Source: Nitrosomonas sp. sh817 (GTDB taxonomy: Bacteria; Pseudomonadota; Gammaproteobacteria; Burkholderiales; Nitrosomonadaceae). Taken from it: DNA of 64,000 nt. Under the pieces are notes generated by a model. It searched no databases and was not told where the DNA came from. It saw nothing but the letters and a program-made list of their open reading frames with translations. Positions 1 through 8,603 of the stretch are shown here, in pieces. Made by a program: the position numbers and the translations under genes. The stretch covers positions 1,860,001 through 1,924,000 of the forward strand of contig NZ_CP133083.1 in NCBI RefSeq assembly GCF_030908545.1. The letters run 5' to 3'. The stretch's first letter is position 1. Each line of letters starts with the position of its first letter.

Positions 1-1649
1 AAATGAGTGACATAGGGTGCAGAAAAGCTCGTGCCAGAAATATCCTTGAGCAGAGTAGCGCCGATGAAGTTATGATTCGGAACCAGAACGCCAAGGCGAC
101 GATTATCTTTGCGAATCTGCTGCCCTTCTTGTCGCATCGGCGATGCCAAGTTCCCACCATGCGCAACCAGATCTGGTTTGATTGCACCCTTGATAGAAGG
201 GCCGTGGCGTGTAAATGGGGCGGGCTGATCCTCCGCTGCTGGGCTTAACGCATTGACATCCCTGTTTCCGTATCTCTGTTCGTCCAAATTTGCGGTGTGG
301 TTTGCCAACGCGCCGATGGTCAACACATTCAATGCTGGTGCCGGGTCAATAATGAATGAATCCGGGGCTAACAGGTATTCTGGATACTCTGCCCGCCAAT
401 CGGACTGAGGTATCGTTTCGGTACCGCGAAAGTTGCCAGCCGAGACAACAAACAGGATATCGTATTCGCGCGCCAGCCTGTCTAGCGTATAGGCAATCCC
501 CCGAATATGTCGGCCATCATAGGGAACGTTCTCGTTTCCAAGGGAAAGATTAAAAATCCTGCATCCCAATTCTCCCGCGAAATACGCGACAGCCTTTTCG
601 ATGGTCTGTTCGATAGTTTTCTCATCAAATACCGCTTCGTTCGTGTCGGCAGCTTTGGTCATAATCTTGCCGCTACACAGTACTAGCTCAGGCTTCCATT
701 GATCTGCGGCAAGGCACTCCTCGATATTTCCGTACAAGACAATCCCAGCCACAGCAGTACCGTGCCCGACTTCGTCTTCAGCGTCTTGGCCTGCTATGTA
801 ACTTTCGGCCTCACCGAATGCTGCTCGCAGCAGAGGGTGATTGCTGTTGATACCGCTGTCGAGGATACATACTTTTGCTGCACCAGATGGAGGTGAGCTG
901 ATCCCATCAATACGAGGCGTAACAGGTACATCCATTTGCTGGTAGGTAATTCCGGTGCGTGGCGGCAAGTCCACCAGACGAACATCTCTATGTTCCAAAA
1001 GATGCGCGGCTTGTTCTTTCGTTACATCAAGCCGATACAATAAAAGGCTATCCCGGTTAATCCGGTCAATCTGATAAATACCATGAGTTTTGATCCATTC
1101 CTCAAACCGATGCACGGTTGATGTCCGCTCCGGGCTATGCACACCACCCAACGGCCATAGCTCAACATCTAGCTTGAACGTGGCCGAATCAGGAATGCCA
1201 AAATGTTTGATCGCCCAGCTTTCCCTGTCTTCTCGACACCAATTGCCGATGCCATCAAGAGCAAGCAACAAATTCTGATAGCTTAGATCCTGACCTTCAG
1301 GAAGACCCAATCGGGCAAGATGATCGGCAAATTCAGCCAAGCCTTGTTCTGATGTGAAGACAATGCAAACAGTTTTGTCTTCCTGGCTGATGAACTCGAC
1401 ACCATGCTTATTGAGCTTACCGAGATCAAGGCTGCCGGAATAACTCAATTTGAGAACGAGATTTCCGTCTTCTGCTCCTGGCTGCGCTTTGGCAACTTGG
1501 GCTGCCCCGCGTAATGCCGTGCCTAGAAATCGTCCATGGGCTGCCGGATCAGGGCGAACAATTCCTTTAATACTTCTCTGCTTCGCTGTGCGTCGATCAT
1601 TGATAAGTGGCTCTTTCTCAATGCGAATATGCTCATAGACACCAGCCAT
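1..1649 (-). CDS. S8 (subtilisin-like) serine peptidase, 3' end beyond window
   Basis: The minus strand reads open from an ATG at 1649 to the window edge (549 codons, no stop), so the C-terminus is missing. The subtilase catalytic triad is intact: Asp264 in ILDSG, His296 in GHGT and Ser541 in GTSFSAP, with the oxyanion Asn406 in SAGN. There is no signal peptide, so the enzyme probably acts in the cytoplasm, unlike most secreted subtilases. Residues 1-250 form a long N-terminal region of unknown fold that may be a pro- or recognition domain. The start lies 18 bp after the stop of the AAA+ ATPase gene, so the two are very likely co-transcribed and work together. Membership of the S8 family is secure; the substrate is unknown. 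Confidence 0.9.
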   Translation of the reverse strand, partial: MAGVYEHIRIEKEPLINDRRTAKQRSIKGIVRPDPAAHGRFLGTALRGAAQVAKAQPGAEDGNLVLKLSYSGSLDLGKLNKHGVEFISQEDKTVCIVFTSEQGLAEFADHLARLGLPEGQDLSYQNLLLALDGIGNWCREDRESWAIKHFGIPDSATFKLDVELWPLGGVHSPERTSTVHRFEEWIKTHGIYQIDRINRDSLLLYRLDVTKEQAAHLLEHRDVRLVDLPPRTGITYQQMDVPVTPRIDGISSPPSGAAKVCILDSGINSNHPLLRAAFGEAESYIAGQDAEDEVGHGTAVAGIVLYGNIEECLAADQWKPELVLCSGKIMTKAADTNEAVFDEKTIEQTIEKAVAYFAGELGCRIFNLSLGNENVPYDGRHIRGIAYTLDRLAREYDILFVVSAGNFRGTETIPQSDWRAEYPEYLLAPDSFIIDPAPALNVLTIGALANHTANLDEQRYGNRDVNALSPAAEDQPAPFTRHGPSIKGAIKPDLVAHGGNLASPMRQEGQQIRKDNRRLGVLVPNHNFIGATLLKDISGTSFSAPYVTH

Positions 1650-1667
1650 GTATTCTCCCAGATTTGA

Positions 1668-2651
1668 TTAACGAGCAGACCGTGTTTCCCTTTCTTTTGC
1701 TTGAGACAAATCTTTCACGGTAAGGAATTCTTGATTGCGAAGAATCATGCGTTTTATAGCGCGCCGCACAATCCGCTCGATGTCTGCTGGGCTTAGCCCT
1801 TTAAACATCTTGGCCAACTCCGGCACAGCAACTTCAAACTCTCGTCTCACGCCTCGAAGTTTCAGTTGCAATATCTTGGGCAGCAATTCGGCAGAAGGTA
1901 AAGGGAATTTCAGTGTATCATCGAATCGCCGCCATACTGCGCTATCCAATATCTGTTCATGATTGGTGGCAGCGATTAGAAGGCTTTTCCCTCGATAGGC
2001 ATCCATCATTTGCAACACGGCATTGACTACACGCCGTAATTCGCCATGCTCACTATTGTCGGCACGCTCTTTACCCAAAGCATCAAACTCATCAAACAGG
2101 GCGACTACTGCATTCTGCTCGATGAAATCAAAGACCTTGCGCAAATTGGCTGCAGTCTCACCAAGATAGGATGAAACCAATGTGTCGATCCGCACAATAG
2201 CAAGAGGCAAGTCCAATTCATATGCGATTACTTCGGCTGCCATGGTCTTGCCACACCCAGGAGGGCCAAAGAAAAGCACCTTGGATGAAGGCTGCAATCC
2301 ATAAGTCCTAAGAATATCTGCTCGACGATGCTCTTCTAACACATCTTCTATGGCTGCAAGCGCCACCTTGGAGAGAACAAGCTCTTCCAGCGAACGCTGT
2401 GACTGCCGAATGTCCAGCAATGGCAATCCACGTTCCTTGTCTGTTGGCAAGCTTGGTAGCAGGCGCGAGAGCGAGCTTGAAGTAACAGGTTTTGATTCGC
2501 CGTATAGAATCTGCTCCAGATCGTTGGCAAGCAAGTGGTGCTGCTTCTGCCGTTCTTCTTCAATAATGGACTTCGATGCGGCCTTGAATGCCGCAATATC
2601 CCCGTCACTTCCTGCCCTAATTAGTTGCCGTAGCACTTTAGCGCTCGCCAT
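1668..2651 (-). CDS. AAA+ family ATPase, partner of the S8 peptidase
   Basis: This 327-residue protein has one classical AAA module. Walker A is GPPGCGKT at 129-136, Walker B ends in FDEFD with Asp187/Glu188, sensor 1 is AATN at 227-230, and an arginine pair at 241-242 is the likely Arg finger. The first 90 residues are helical and probably bind the partner or substrate. A strong ribosome binding site (GGGGGAGG) precedes the ATG at 2651. The gene is first in a tight pair with the subtilase gene that follows it. By analogy with other AAA/protease pairs it may unfold or gate substrates for the peptidase; that role is inferred from gene order. Confidence 0.88.
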   Translation of the reverse strand: MASAKVLRQLIRAGSDGDIAAFKAASKSIIEEERQKQHHLLANDLEQILYGESKPVTSSSLSRLLPSLPTDKERGLPLLDIRQSQRSLEELVLSKVALAAIEDVLEEHRRADILRTYGLQPSSKVLFFGPPGCGKTMAAEVIAYELDLPLAIVRIDTLVSSYLGETAANLRKVFDFIEQNAVVALFDEFDALGKERADNSEHGELRRVVNAVLQMMDAYRGKSLLIAATNHEQILDSAVWRRFDDTLKFPLPSAELLPKILQLKLRGVRREFEVAVPELAKMFKGLSPADIERIVRRAIKRMILRNQEFLTVKDLSQAKERETRSAR

Positions 2652-2724
2652 AATAATCCTCCCCCAAGTTTCGTAATTCTACTCTACTGACAGGCTCATT
2701 ACCTGAGTCTCATAGCCCCCAATT

Positions 2725-4005
2725 TTATAAGTTTTTGTTGTCTTCAAGAGCAGGAAATCCCAACCCCTCAATCTCCTGCAACGACTTCCCGGCAATGCCC
2801 TGCAAATCTCCATACATGCCGACCGTTGCCGTCATCACGCGTTCGATCTGTTCTTCGCGTTTGGCCCATTGTTTCATGATCGCTTTGCGTTCCTTATCGA
2901 GATCTTCCTGCATGGTGGAAAACGCTTCGACAATGGCTTCGACGCGTTGGCGGAAGCGCGGACCGGTGAGGTATTGGTAGACCATTTCGGTTTTGCTTTG
3001 CTGGCCTTCGGAAGATTGACGCGCCAGCGCGATCTCCAGCAACGATTGGCGCAGGATCATGGCGACCGGCAACGCGGCGCGCGGGTGAGTGACCCAGACG
3101 CCTTCGATCAATTCAAAGGTTTCTACGCCTTTCGGCAAGGTGTGGCTGACGATGACCGCCACTTCCGCTTTGGCGGCGCGTTGATCGTCGCGCAGTTTCA
3201 CCAGCCAGGCATCGCTCCAGTTTTTGGTGCGTTTGAATTCCCATAACAAGGTACCGCCAATTTGACCGCCCGACCCGATTACGCGATGCAATACGTCGCC
3301 GCCGAATTCGCCTTTCGGCACCGGTTCGATGGCATCAAACGGAAATTTCAGTCGCAGCAGATTTTCCAGTTCGAGCTCCTGCACTTCCCCTTGCAGTTGC
3401 TGCGAACCTTGCTCGGCGCGGCGTTTCAGGTCTTCGATCTGTTTCTGCATCGCAGCGATGGTTTGCTCCTTTTCCAGCACCTTGAGTTTTTGCTCGTCTT
3501 CGGCTTCCTTTCTGGCCAATTGCCGTGCTTCCGTCAATCCGTCCTGCACCCGCTTGGCGACCGTCAGTTCCAATTCGCGCTTGGCATCGTCGAGTTCGCG
3601 CTGTTTCTTGATCAATTCGGCTTGCGCCTGCTGCGCTTGCGCCAGTTTCTCGTCACGGGATTTGAGAACTTCGTGCAACTCGGCCAGTTCCCGCGCCTTG
3701 CTTTCCAGCTCGGCGGCGCTGGCCAGCTTCGCTTTGCGCGATTCTTCGGCGATCACCCGCGCGCGTTCCGCTTTCAACTGCTCTGTCACTTGGTTAGCCA
3801 CCTGATCGTCGAGCTTGCGCTTTTCCTCCGCCAGTTGTTTTTCCCGGTCGCGCATCGCCTGTTCGCGCTGGCTGATTTCACTATCCTTCTGCGCCAGCCG
3901 TTGCTCGAATTGCTGCCGGGTCGATTCGATCAAAGGCGCCGCCAGCGATTCGGTCAGCTTGATTTCGGTTTTACAGTTCGGGCAGATAATCGTCGGTTCA
4001 GTCAT
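2725..4005 (-). CDS. DUF2130 domain-containing coiled-coil protein
   Basis: The N-terminus carries a short zinc-ribbon-like CPNCKTEI motif. Residues of roughly 25-200 form a long charged coiled coil rich in Glu, Lys, Gln and Ala. The C-terminal half matches the DUF2130 family, with conserved stretches around LLWEFKRTKNW and VIVSHTLPKG. The fold of that domain is often compared with nuclease-like folds, but no function is established. The ATG at 4005 is chosen because AGGAAG lies just upstream and the protein then begins MTEPTIICPNC, as in homologues; an in-frame extension to 4086 lacks a good ribosome binding site. The gene stands alone and is divergent from the methyltransferase gene. Confidence 0.85.
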   Translation of the reverse strand: MTEPTIICPNCKTEIKLTESLAAPLIESTRQQFEQRLAQKDSEISQREQAMRDREKQLAEEKRKLDDQVANQVTEQLKAERARVIAEESRKAKLASAAELESKARELAELHEVLKSRDEKLAQAQQAQAELIKKQRELDDAKRELELTVAKRVQDGLTEARQLARKEAEDEQKLKVLEKEQTIAAMQKQIEDLKRRAEQGSQQLQGEVQELELENLLRLKFPFDAIEPVPKGEFGGDVLHRVIGSGGQIGGTLLWEFKRTKNWSDAWLVKLRDDQRAAKAEVAVIVSHTLPKGVETFELIEGVWVTHPRAALPVAMILRQSLLEIALARQSSEGQQSKTEMVYQYLTGPRFRQRVEAIVEAFSTMQEDLDKERKAIMKQWAKREEQIERVMTATVGMYGDLQGIAGKSLQEIEGLGFPALEDNKNL

Positions 4006-4187
4006 CACAATTCTTCCTATGAATGCGGCAACATTTGCCGGTCTTGCCGGCAATGCGCCTCTAAAAACCCGGCTTAGAAACGCCAAGTCCCGTCACTATT
4101 TGCTTGCAGCCGTCTGGCATGATCATTGCTGTCAGCTATGTCAGCAACTCATTATAAACCGGCAGTACGTAACCTTCAGGAACCGTT

Positions 4188-5150
4188 ATGAAAAATAAAT
4201 ATGAAAGTTTGGAACTCGGTCAATTCATTCCGCTGCATTATCATCACAATATGCTGAACGACACAGTCCGCATGCAAGGATTTAAGGATGCGATCGATTT
4301 ACTGGTCAAACCCGGCGCTACAGTGCTAGAGCTTGGCGGCGGCACCGGCGTGCAATCGTTCTTTGCCGCGCAAAAAGCGCGGAAGGTCTATTGCGTCGAA
4401 CGCAACCCGGAGCTTATCGGCGCGGCGCGCAGTCTGCTGGCGCAAAACCAAAACGGCGGCAAGGTCGAGATTATCCAAGCCGACGCCATGCATTACCTGC
4501 CGCCGGAACCGGTCGATGTGGTGATCTGTGAAATGCTGCACACCGGATTGTTGCGCGAAAAACAAATGCCGGTGATCGATTCGTTCAAGCAACGCTATCT
4601 GAAGAAATTTGGCGGAACGCTGCCGGTCTTTATACCGGAAGCCAGTATTCAAGCGATTCAACCGCTGGAGCATGACTTTCATTTCGCAGGCTTTTACGCG
4701 CCGACGATTCAATTCCAGAACCCCTATGTCATCCAGGAACGAAGCAAGGGCCTGGGAGACCCAGAGGTATTCCAATTGTTGGCGTATGCTGAATCCTATA
4801 GCCAGACCTGTCAATGGGATGGTGAAATTCTCATTACCGGAGACGGTCAACTGAACGCCTTGCGGCTCATCACCAAAAATTTACTGGCGATCAATGTGAC
4901 AACGTGCAGCACCATCGACTGGCACACGCAGTACATTGTACTTCCGCTGCCGGAATCCATCCAGGTTTCCAAAGGCGATCACATCGCCATCCGCTTCAGT
5001 TATCAAGGCGGCGCACCGCTCAATGCCTTGACGGATTCGCTGCAAATCCGCCGGATCAGCAAGCAAACGCCGGTATTGGAATTGGCGCTGGAAGCGATGA
5101 ATCAACCGGCGGAATCCCAAACGGCGGCCGTCCACGCACACCAAAACTGA
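4188..5150 (+). CDS. Class I SAM-dependent methyltransferase, PRMT-like
   Basis: The 320-residue protein has a class I methyltransferase core: motif I VLELGGGTG at 46-54, the acidic motif II residue Glu71 in CVERNP, and an ADA motif near 98-100. Residues 115-124 (E-MLHTGLLR-E) resemble the double-E loop of protein arginine methyltransferases. The C-terminal half is beta-rich, as in the PRMT barrel. An AGGAACC ribosome binding site precedes the ATG. The arginine specificity is an inference from the double-E spacing. The gene appears monocistronic and ends at a strong hairpin. Confidence 0.82.
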   Translation: MKNKYESLELGQFIPLHYHHNMLNDTVRMQGFKDAIDLLVKPGATVLELGGGTGVQSFFAAQKARKVYCVERNPELIGAARSLLAQNQNGGKVEIIQADAMHYLPPEPVDVVICEMLHTGLLREKQMPVIDSFKQRYLKKFGGTLPVFIPEASIQAIQPLEHDFHFAGFYAPTIQFQNPYVIQERSKGLGDPEVFQLLAYAESYSQTCQWDGEILITGDGQLNALRLITKNLLAINVTTCSTIDWHTQYIVLPLPESIQVSKGDHIAIRFSYQGGAPLNALTDSLQIRRISKQTPVLELALEAMNQPAESQTAAVHAHQN

Positions 5151-5161
5151 CTGTTGAACAA

Positions 5162-5195
5162 AAATAGTGTACACCCTGACCTGTGTACACTATTT
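5162..5195. terminator. Perfect 13-bp hairpin between convergent genes
   Basis: AAATAGTGTACAC at 5162-5174 is followed by an 8-nt loop and its exact reverse complement at 5183-5195. A/T runs flank both sides, so it can serve as a bidirectional terminator between the methyltransferase gene and the convergent toxin gene. Each arm also contains the palindrome GTGTACAC, so protein binding is a possible alternative. Confidence 0.7.
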
Positions 5196-5200
5196 GAATG

Positions 5201-5494
5201 TTAGAGCCTTCCCAGCCAATACTGAGGACGTCTGCGATGATGAGCAATAGCCAATATTTGAACGGTGCCGGAAACTTCACGATAAAGCACCATATAGGGA
5301 AACCGATTCATCCGAGCTCGCCGTATATCAGGTTCCCTTTCAATCGGATACCGACGCGGTGATTGACACACTAAAATCAGAGCTTTCTCAAATTCAACCA
5401 GATACAAAGCGCCAAGTCCGGGCCGTTTAGATTCAAAGTAACCAACCGACTCAAGATGTTCAGCTTCTGCGACTGGATGGAATATATAGCTCAC
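5201..5494 (-). CDS. RelE/ParE-family toxin
   Basis: This 97-residue basic protein has the RelE/ParE layout: an N-terminal helical hairpin (VAEAEHLESVGYFESKRPGL), a core strand around PYMVLYRE and a C-terminal strand ILAIAHHRRRPQYW. The family acts on ribosomes (RelE) or gyrase (ParE); the sequence resembles the ParE-like branch, but the target cannot be fixed from sequence. The start codon overlaps the antitoxin stop by 4 bp (ATGA), which implies translational coupling in one operon. Confidence 0.85.
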   Translation of the reverse strand: MSYIFHPVAEAEHLESVGYFESKRPGLGALYLVEFEKALILVCQSPRRYPIEREPDIRRARMNRFPYMVLYREVSGTVQILAIAHHRRRPQYWLGRL

Positions 5495-5715
5495 CGCAAG
5501 AGAGCCTGGGCTTTGCGCCTTACCTCGTCTGCTGATATGGGTTCGACGATACCTTCATCCAACTCTCTAGCCCGGCCTTGCACTGTATCCAACCAACTTT
5601 CGGCTATTTCACTTTCGGATGAGTTGTCCAAGCTGAGCAACAACTTCTGAGCCAATTTCGCTCTCTCTGTCTCAGGCAGACTAAGTGCTTCAGCTTCAAT
5701 TTGTGCCAATTTCAT
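5491..5715 (-). CDS. Addiction-module antitoxin
   Basis: The 74-residue protein MKLAQIEAEALSLPETERA... matches the small antitoxin family (addiction module protein) found upstream of RelE/ParE toxins. The start at 5715 is preceded by GCAGGAG at good spacing; an upstream in-frame extension to 5853 has no ribosome binding site and unrelated sequence. The C-terminus probably wraps the toxin. The order antitoxin-toxin with a 4-bp overlap is typical. Autoregulation is expected for the family, but no clear operator repeat is seen upstream. Confidence 0.85.
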   Translation of the reverse strand: MKLAQIEAEALSLPETERAKLAQKLLLSLDNSSESEIAESWLDTVQGRARELDEGIVEPISADEVRRKAQALLR

Positions 5716-5971
5716 GCAAAGTACTCCTGCTAAACTATTAATTTGAGGTTCATCATAGCAAATTCTATTTGATCCAGCACGGCGAGCAGATTCGATCATC
5801 AACAACAATGTTTCACGCGATCCAATCAACCATCTTACCGGAAAACATTGCAATTACCCGTAACAGCGATCGCAGCTATCGCCCGGATTAACTCCCTGCA
5901 AAGCCCAATAACCGTTAAGATCATCAAAACCGGTTTAGCATCAGCAAAAACCATCCATTGAAAAACAACAA

Positions 5972-7264
5972 ATGAATAAAGAAACTGAAATGATCCAACA
6001 CGATTTGAAATTATTCGGCATGGAAGCGGCAAAAGGCCGCTGGGTGTTTGTGGCGATCGGATTATTGATCAATGTGTGCCTGGGATCGATTTATGCCTTC
6101 AGCGTTTTCCGCAAGCCGTTGGAAGCTTTGTGGGGGATTTCGTCGAGCCAGAGCGGATATCCGTTCATGGTGTTTCTGGCGGTATTTGCGGTTACGATGC
6201 CGCTGGCGGGTAATTTGATCGAGCGCTGGGGGCCGCGAATGACAGCCACACTGGGCGGCTTACTGGCGGGAAGCGGATGGATCGCGGCGAGTTTTTCCGG
6301 AGATATCACCACCTTGACGCTGTTGTACGGCGTTATCGGCGGCGCTGGGGTCGGCATTGTGTACGGTTGCCCGATTGCGGTGGTGGCAAAATGGTTTCCA
6401 CGCCACAGCGGGCTGGCGATCGGATTGACCGTCATGGGTTTCGGTGTGTCGGCATTGGCCGTCGCGCCATTGATGAAAGCGATGATTCTGCAACCGGATA
6501 TTGGCATCCTGCATACCTTTCTGTACTTGGGAATCGCATTTACGATTGTCACGGCATTGCTGGCGCAGCTATTGCGTTTTCCGCCTGCCGGGTGGCTACT
6601 CGCCGCACCCAATACCCCTGCTGCTGAAGCCGCCGCACCGTCCGCCATCAATCTTGACCGGCAAGCCATGTTAAAAACTACCCTCTTCTATGCGCTCTGG
6701 GCAACATACACCATCGGCTGCCTGGCCGGATTAATGGCGATTGGTATCGCATCACCGGTTGGCACCGAAGTGGCGCAACTGGACGCGCCCACCGCAGCGC
6801 TTGCGGTATCGTTGTTTGCGGTATTCAACGGGCTGGGACGGCCGCTGTTCGGCGCTTTAACCGACCGGCTGGGTCCGAAACAGGCTGCGATGGTTTCATT
6901 CGCGATGATCATGGGCGCATCGTTGCTGCTGTTCTTTTTCGGGCAAGACAATGCCATGCTGTATCTGTTGGCGTTCTGCGTACTGTGGATGTGCCTGGGC
7001 GGATGGCTGGCGCTGGCGCCCACCGCGACCGGCATTTTCTTCGGCAAACGCTATTACGCGCAAAACTACGGATTGATGTTCACCGCCTACGGCGCCGGTG
7101 CCATCCTCGGAACATTACTGTCCGGCAGCATCAAGGACATCACCGGTAGCTACTTGCATGCATTTCCGGTTGTCGCCGGACTGGCGGCGCTTGGATTGTT
7201 GATCGCCGCAATCGGATTGAACCCTGTAAAAGCCGGTCAAGCGCGCCCGGAAAGCGCTGAATAA
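5972..7264 (+). CDS. OFA-type MFS transporter (oxalate/formate antiporter family)
   Basis: The 430-residue protein has twelve predicted membrane helices in two sets of six, with a longer loop near residue 215 (AAPNTPAAEAAAPSA). The opening segment around LINVCLGSIYAFSVFRKPLE and the loop GNLIERWGPR are characteristic of the oxalate/formate antiporter branch of the major facilitator superfamily. The natural substrate is uncertain: many members move small carboxylates other than oxalate. The start is ambiguous between 5972 and an in-frame ATG at 5990, as neither has a strong ribosome binding site. The gene stands alone between the TA module and a repeat-rich gap. Confidence 0.82.
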   Translation: MNKETEMIQHDLKLFGMEAAKGRWVFVAIGLLINVCLGSIYAFSVFRKPLEALWGISSSQSGYPFMVFLAVFAVTMPLAGNLIERWGPRMTATLGGLLAGSGWIAASFSGDITTLTLLYGVIGGAGVGIVYGCPIAVVAKWFPRHSGLAIGLTVMGFGVSALAVAPLMKAMILQPDIGILHTFLYLGIAFTIVTALLAQLLRFPPAGWLLAAPNTPAAEAAAPSAINLDRQAMLKTTLFYALWATYTIGCLAGLMAIGIASPVGTEVAQLDAPTAALAVSLFAVFNGLGRPLFGALTDRLGPKQAAMVSFAMIMGASLLLFFFGQDNAMLYLLAFCVLWMCLGGWLALAPTATGIFFGKRYYAQNYGLMFTAYGAGAILGTLLSGSIKDITGSYLHAFPVVAGLAALGLLIAAIGLNPVKAGQARPESAE

Positions 7265-7656
7265 TTATCTGCATAAGCGATAAAATCAACAATCACTGTG
7301 CGTATCCATTGCCAACCGGCAATCGGCATCCATCACCCAGCACGCAAATGTTCCCGCCATGAGCAATATCAGAGCCTTTTACCATCGCACATAACAGAAG
7401 CAAGCCGCGAATCAAGAATTATTTCAGCACTCTCCGCCTAATCCCCTCTTGCTCACCCGTGCAATACCCATCTCCGTCAGATCGATATCGCGGCTAAGAT
7501 CAGCATTACGCAATCCCATATCACTCTCGTTTGTACGCTTACGACACGTACGCTAGGTCTTTAAGCCCGCTCGGCTCGCTTGTGTAATGGGGTTAATTTG
7601 CCGGATAGCAATAAAATGAAATTTGTGACTTGCATTATACAAGTTTGTGGTTTAGT
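7265..7656. other. Intergenic stretch without a convincing gene
   Basis: No open frame here has both a ribosome binding site and recognisable protein sequence. A short minus-strand frame of about 30 codons near 7420-7520 could be a relic but is too short to identify. An imperfect repeat, ACTTG-N7-CAAGT, lies at 7628-7644, just before the stronger operator-like palindrome. Confidence 0.5.
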
Positions 7657-7679
7657 ATAACTTGCATGTTGCAAGTTAT
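7657..7679. promoter_or_regulatory. Operator-like palindrome
   Basis: ATAACTTGCA at 7657-7666, a 3-nt spacer and TGCAAGTTAT at 7670-7679 form a perfect 10-bp inverted repeat. A weaker copy of the half-site (ACTTG/CAAGT) lies 30 bp upstream. The pair sits 28 bp before a small reading frame with a good ribosome binding site, as expected for an autoregulatory operator. Which regulator binds is unknown. Confidence 0.5.
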
Positions 7680-7706
7680 CTTTATATTCATTGCGAGGAA
7701 AACGAT

Positions 7707-7943
7707 ATGTTCAAACTTCATCAACTTAAACGTCCCTGGGGAGTTCCACATTCAAGAAATGCACTCGCTTCCGGGTTGTTACTAAACTACCACCCACTGA
7801 AAGTAGGTGGGTTAGCGCAGCTTGGGTGCAGACGACTAAAGTCGTCTACCCGCACCAAGCTAAACGCGCATGAATCAACACATTTAAAGTCAAAGTCACC
7901 GTCTAAAGACGGTGGTTTTTACCAAATTTATGGAAATAAATAG
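7707..7943 (+). pseudogene. Small reading frame probably cut by a hairpin element
   Basis: An ATG at 7707 follows GAGGAAAACGAT, a good ribosome binding site, and opens with MFKLHQLKRPWGVPHS. About 25 codons later the frame runs into the hairpin element at 7781-7924, so the remaining codons are element sequence and not original coding sequence. I read this as the 5' end of a short gene disrupted by the insertion, under the palindrome at 7657. The original product is not recognisable. It could also be a chance frame. Confidence 0.35.
7781..7924 (+). repeat. Transposase-less IS200/IS605-type hairpin element
   Basis: Three hairpins lie in series: CCACCCAC/GTAGGTGG at 7790-7810 (one mismatch), AGACGAC-TAAA-GTCGTCT at 7830-7847 (inside a longer GCTTGG/CCAAGC stem), and ACCGTC-TAAA-GACGGT at 7898-7913, ending GGTGGTTTTTACC. 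The same order and spacer style (TAAA or TGAAA loops, and the end GGTGGTTTTAACC) flank the IS200-type transposase gene at 54.8-55.4 kb. The left borders also agree: TAAACTACCACC here and TAAACAACCACC there. It is therefore probably a non-autonomous relative moved by a related TnpA in trans. It carries no gene. Confidence 0.65.
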
Positions 7944-8086
7944 CATTGCAGCCCCCGTCGAATCGACGCTAAAAAATTATGAATTAACAATAAGAAATTG
8001 ATTGGTTCATGTAGATCTTGTCATGAATCAATATTTTCAAAAACTTACGAAAATTTAACTAAATACGATTTACGGAGAGAAAAAAA

Positions 8087-8341
8087 ATGAAACTAAAACT
8101 TTATGCACTGTTGGGCGCAATTTCCGCAGCAGTTTTCTTGCCGGCTTGCACATCCCTGCCTCAAGCGCTTGAAGGTTACATTAAAGCCGGTAAAAGCCAT
8201 GTCTATTGGATTGATCCGGCGACAGGCAAGAAACACTATATCTATAGGATTAATCAAGAAACCAGCAAACAAGGTGGATACTTGATTCCAGGAGCGGCAT
8301 CGCAAAAAGCAACAGCACTAAAAACCGGTCAAGCGCATTAA
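8087..8341 (+). CDS. Small predicted lipoprotein, unknown function
   Basis: The 84-residue product begins with a lipoprotein signal peptide, MKLKLYALLGAISAAVFLPAC, with the lipobox LPAC and the acyl-modified Cys at 21. The mature part is about 64 residues, with two Tyr-rich motifs (YWIDPATGKKHYIYR) and no recognisable domain. GGAGAG precedes the ATG. It lies between two mobile repeats and is not clearly in an operon. Confidence 0.7.
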   Translation: MKLKLYALLGAISAAVFLPACTSLPQALEGYIKAGKSHVYWIDPATGKKHYIYRINQETSKQGGYLIPGAASQKATALKTGQAH

Positions 8342-8389
8342 AATACGCCCGTCAATTTGCGACTTTGCCCATTCTCGCGCTTGCTGCTG

Positions 8390-8533
8390 GGGAGCGCTGA
8401 TTAATTCGCCGAGCTGGATGACAGGTAAAGCGGATGGAGCGCAGGAAGCGAGACATATCGAAATGATAGGCGAGCTTCTGAGCACTACCCAACGCAGCCA
8501 ATCGCTCGCGCAGTCAATTAATCCGCGTTTCCC
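8390..8533. repeat. MITE-like inverted-repeat element, copy 1
   Basis: The left end GGGAGCGCTGATTAATT and the right end AATTAATCCGCGTTTCCC are near-perfect inverted repeats bounding 144 bp. The interior aligns with the copy at 20691-20826 (shared GCGAGACATATC-like and ATAGGCGAG segments). No coding frame is inside. It is intergenic between two small envelope-protein genes. Confidence 0.75.
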
Positions 8534-8603
8534 TAACTATTCATTTCGTTTTAAATCTCACCGTGATAACCTTTAACAAGGGATGATCAGGGAAAGCAAT
8601 CAA

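Noticed and set aside
3262..4077. Plus-strand open frame of 271 codons antisense to the DUF2130 gene
   Set aside because: It is Phe/Leu/Gln-rich, with no ribosome binding site, and mirrors the coiled-coil codons on the other strand.
7420..7520. Short minus-strand frame of about 30 codons
   Set aside because: Too short, no ribosome binding site and no recognisable family.
7781..7924. Regular hairpins that might suggest a CRISPR array
   Set aside because: The hairpins differ in sequence and spacing and have no constant repeat with variable spacers; they match insertion-element ends.
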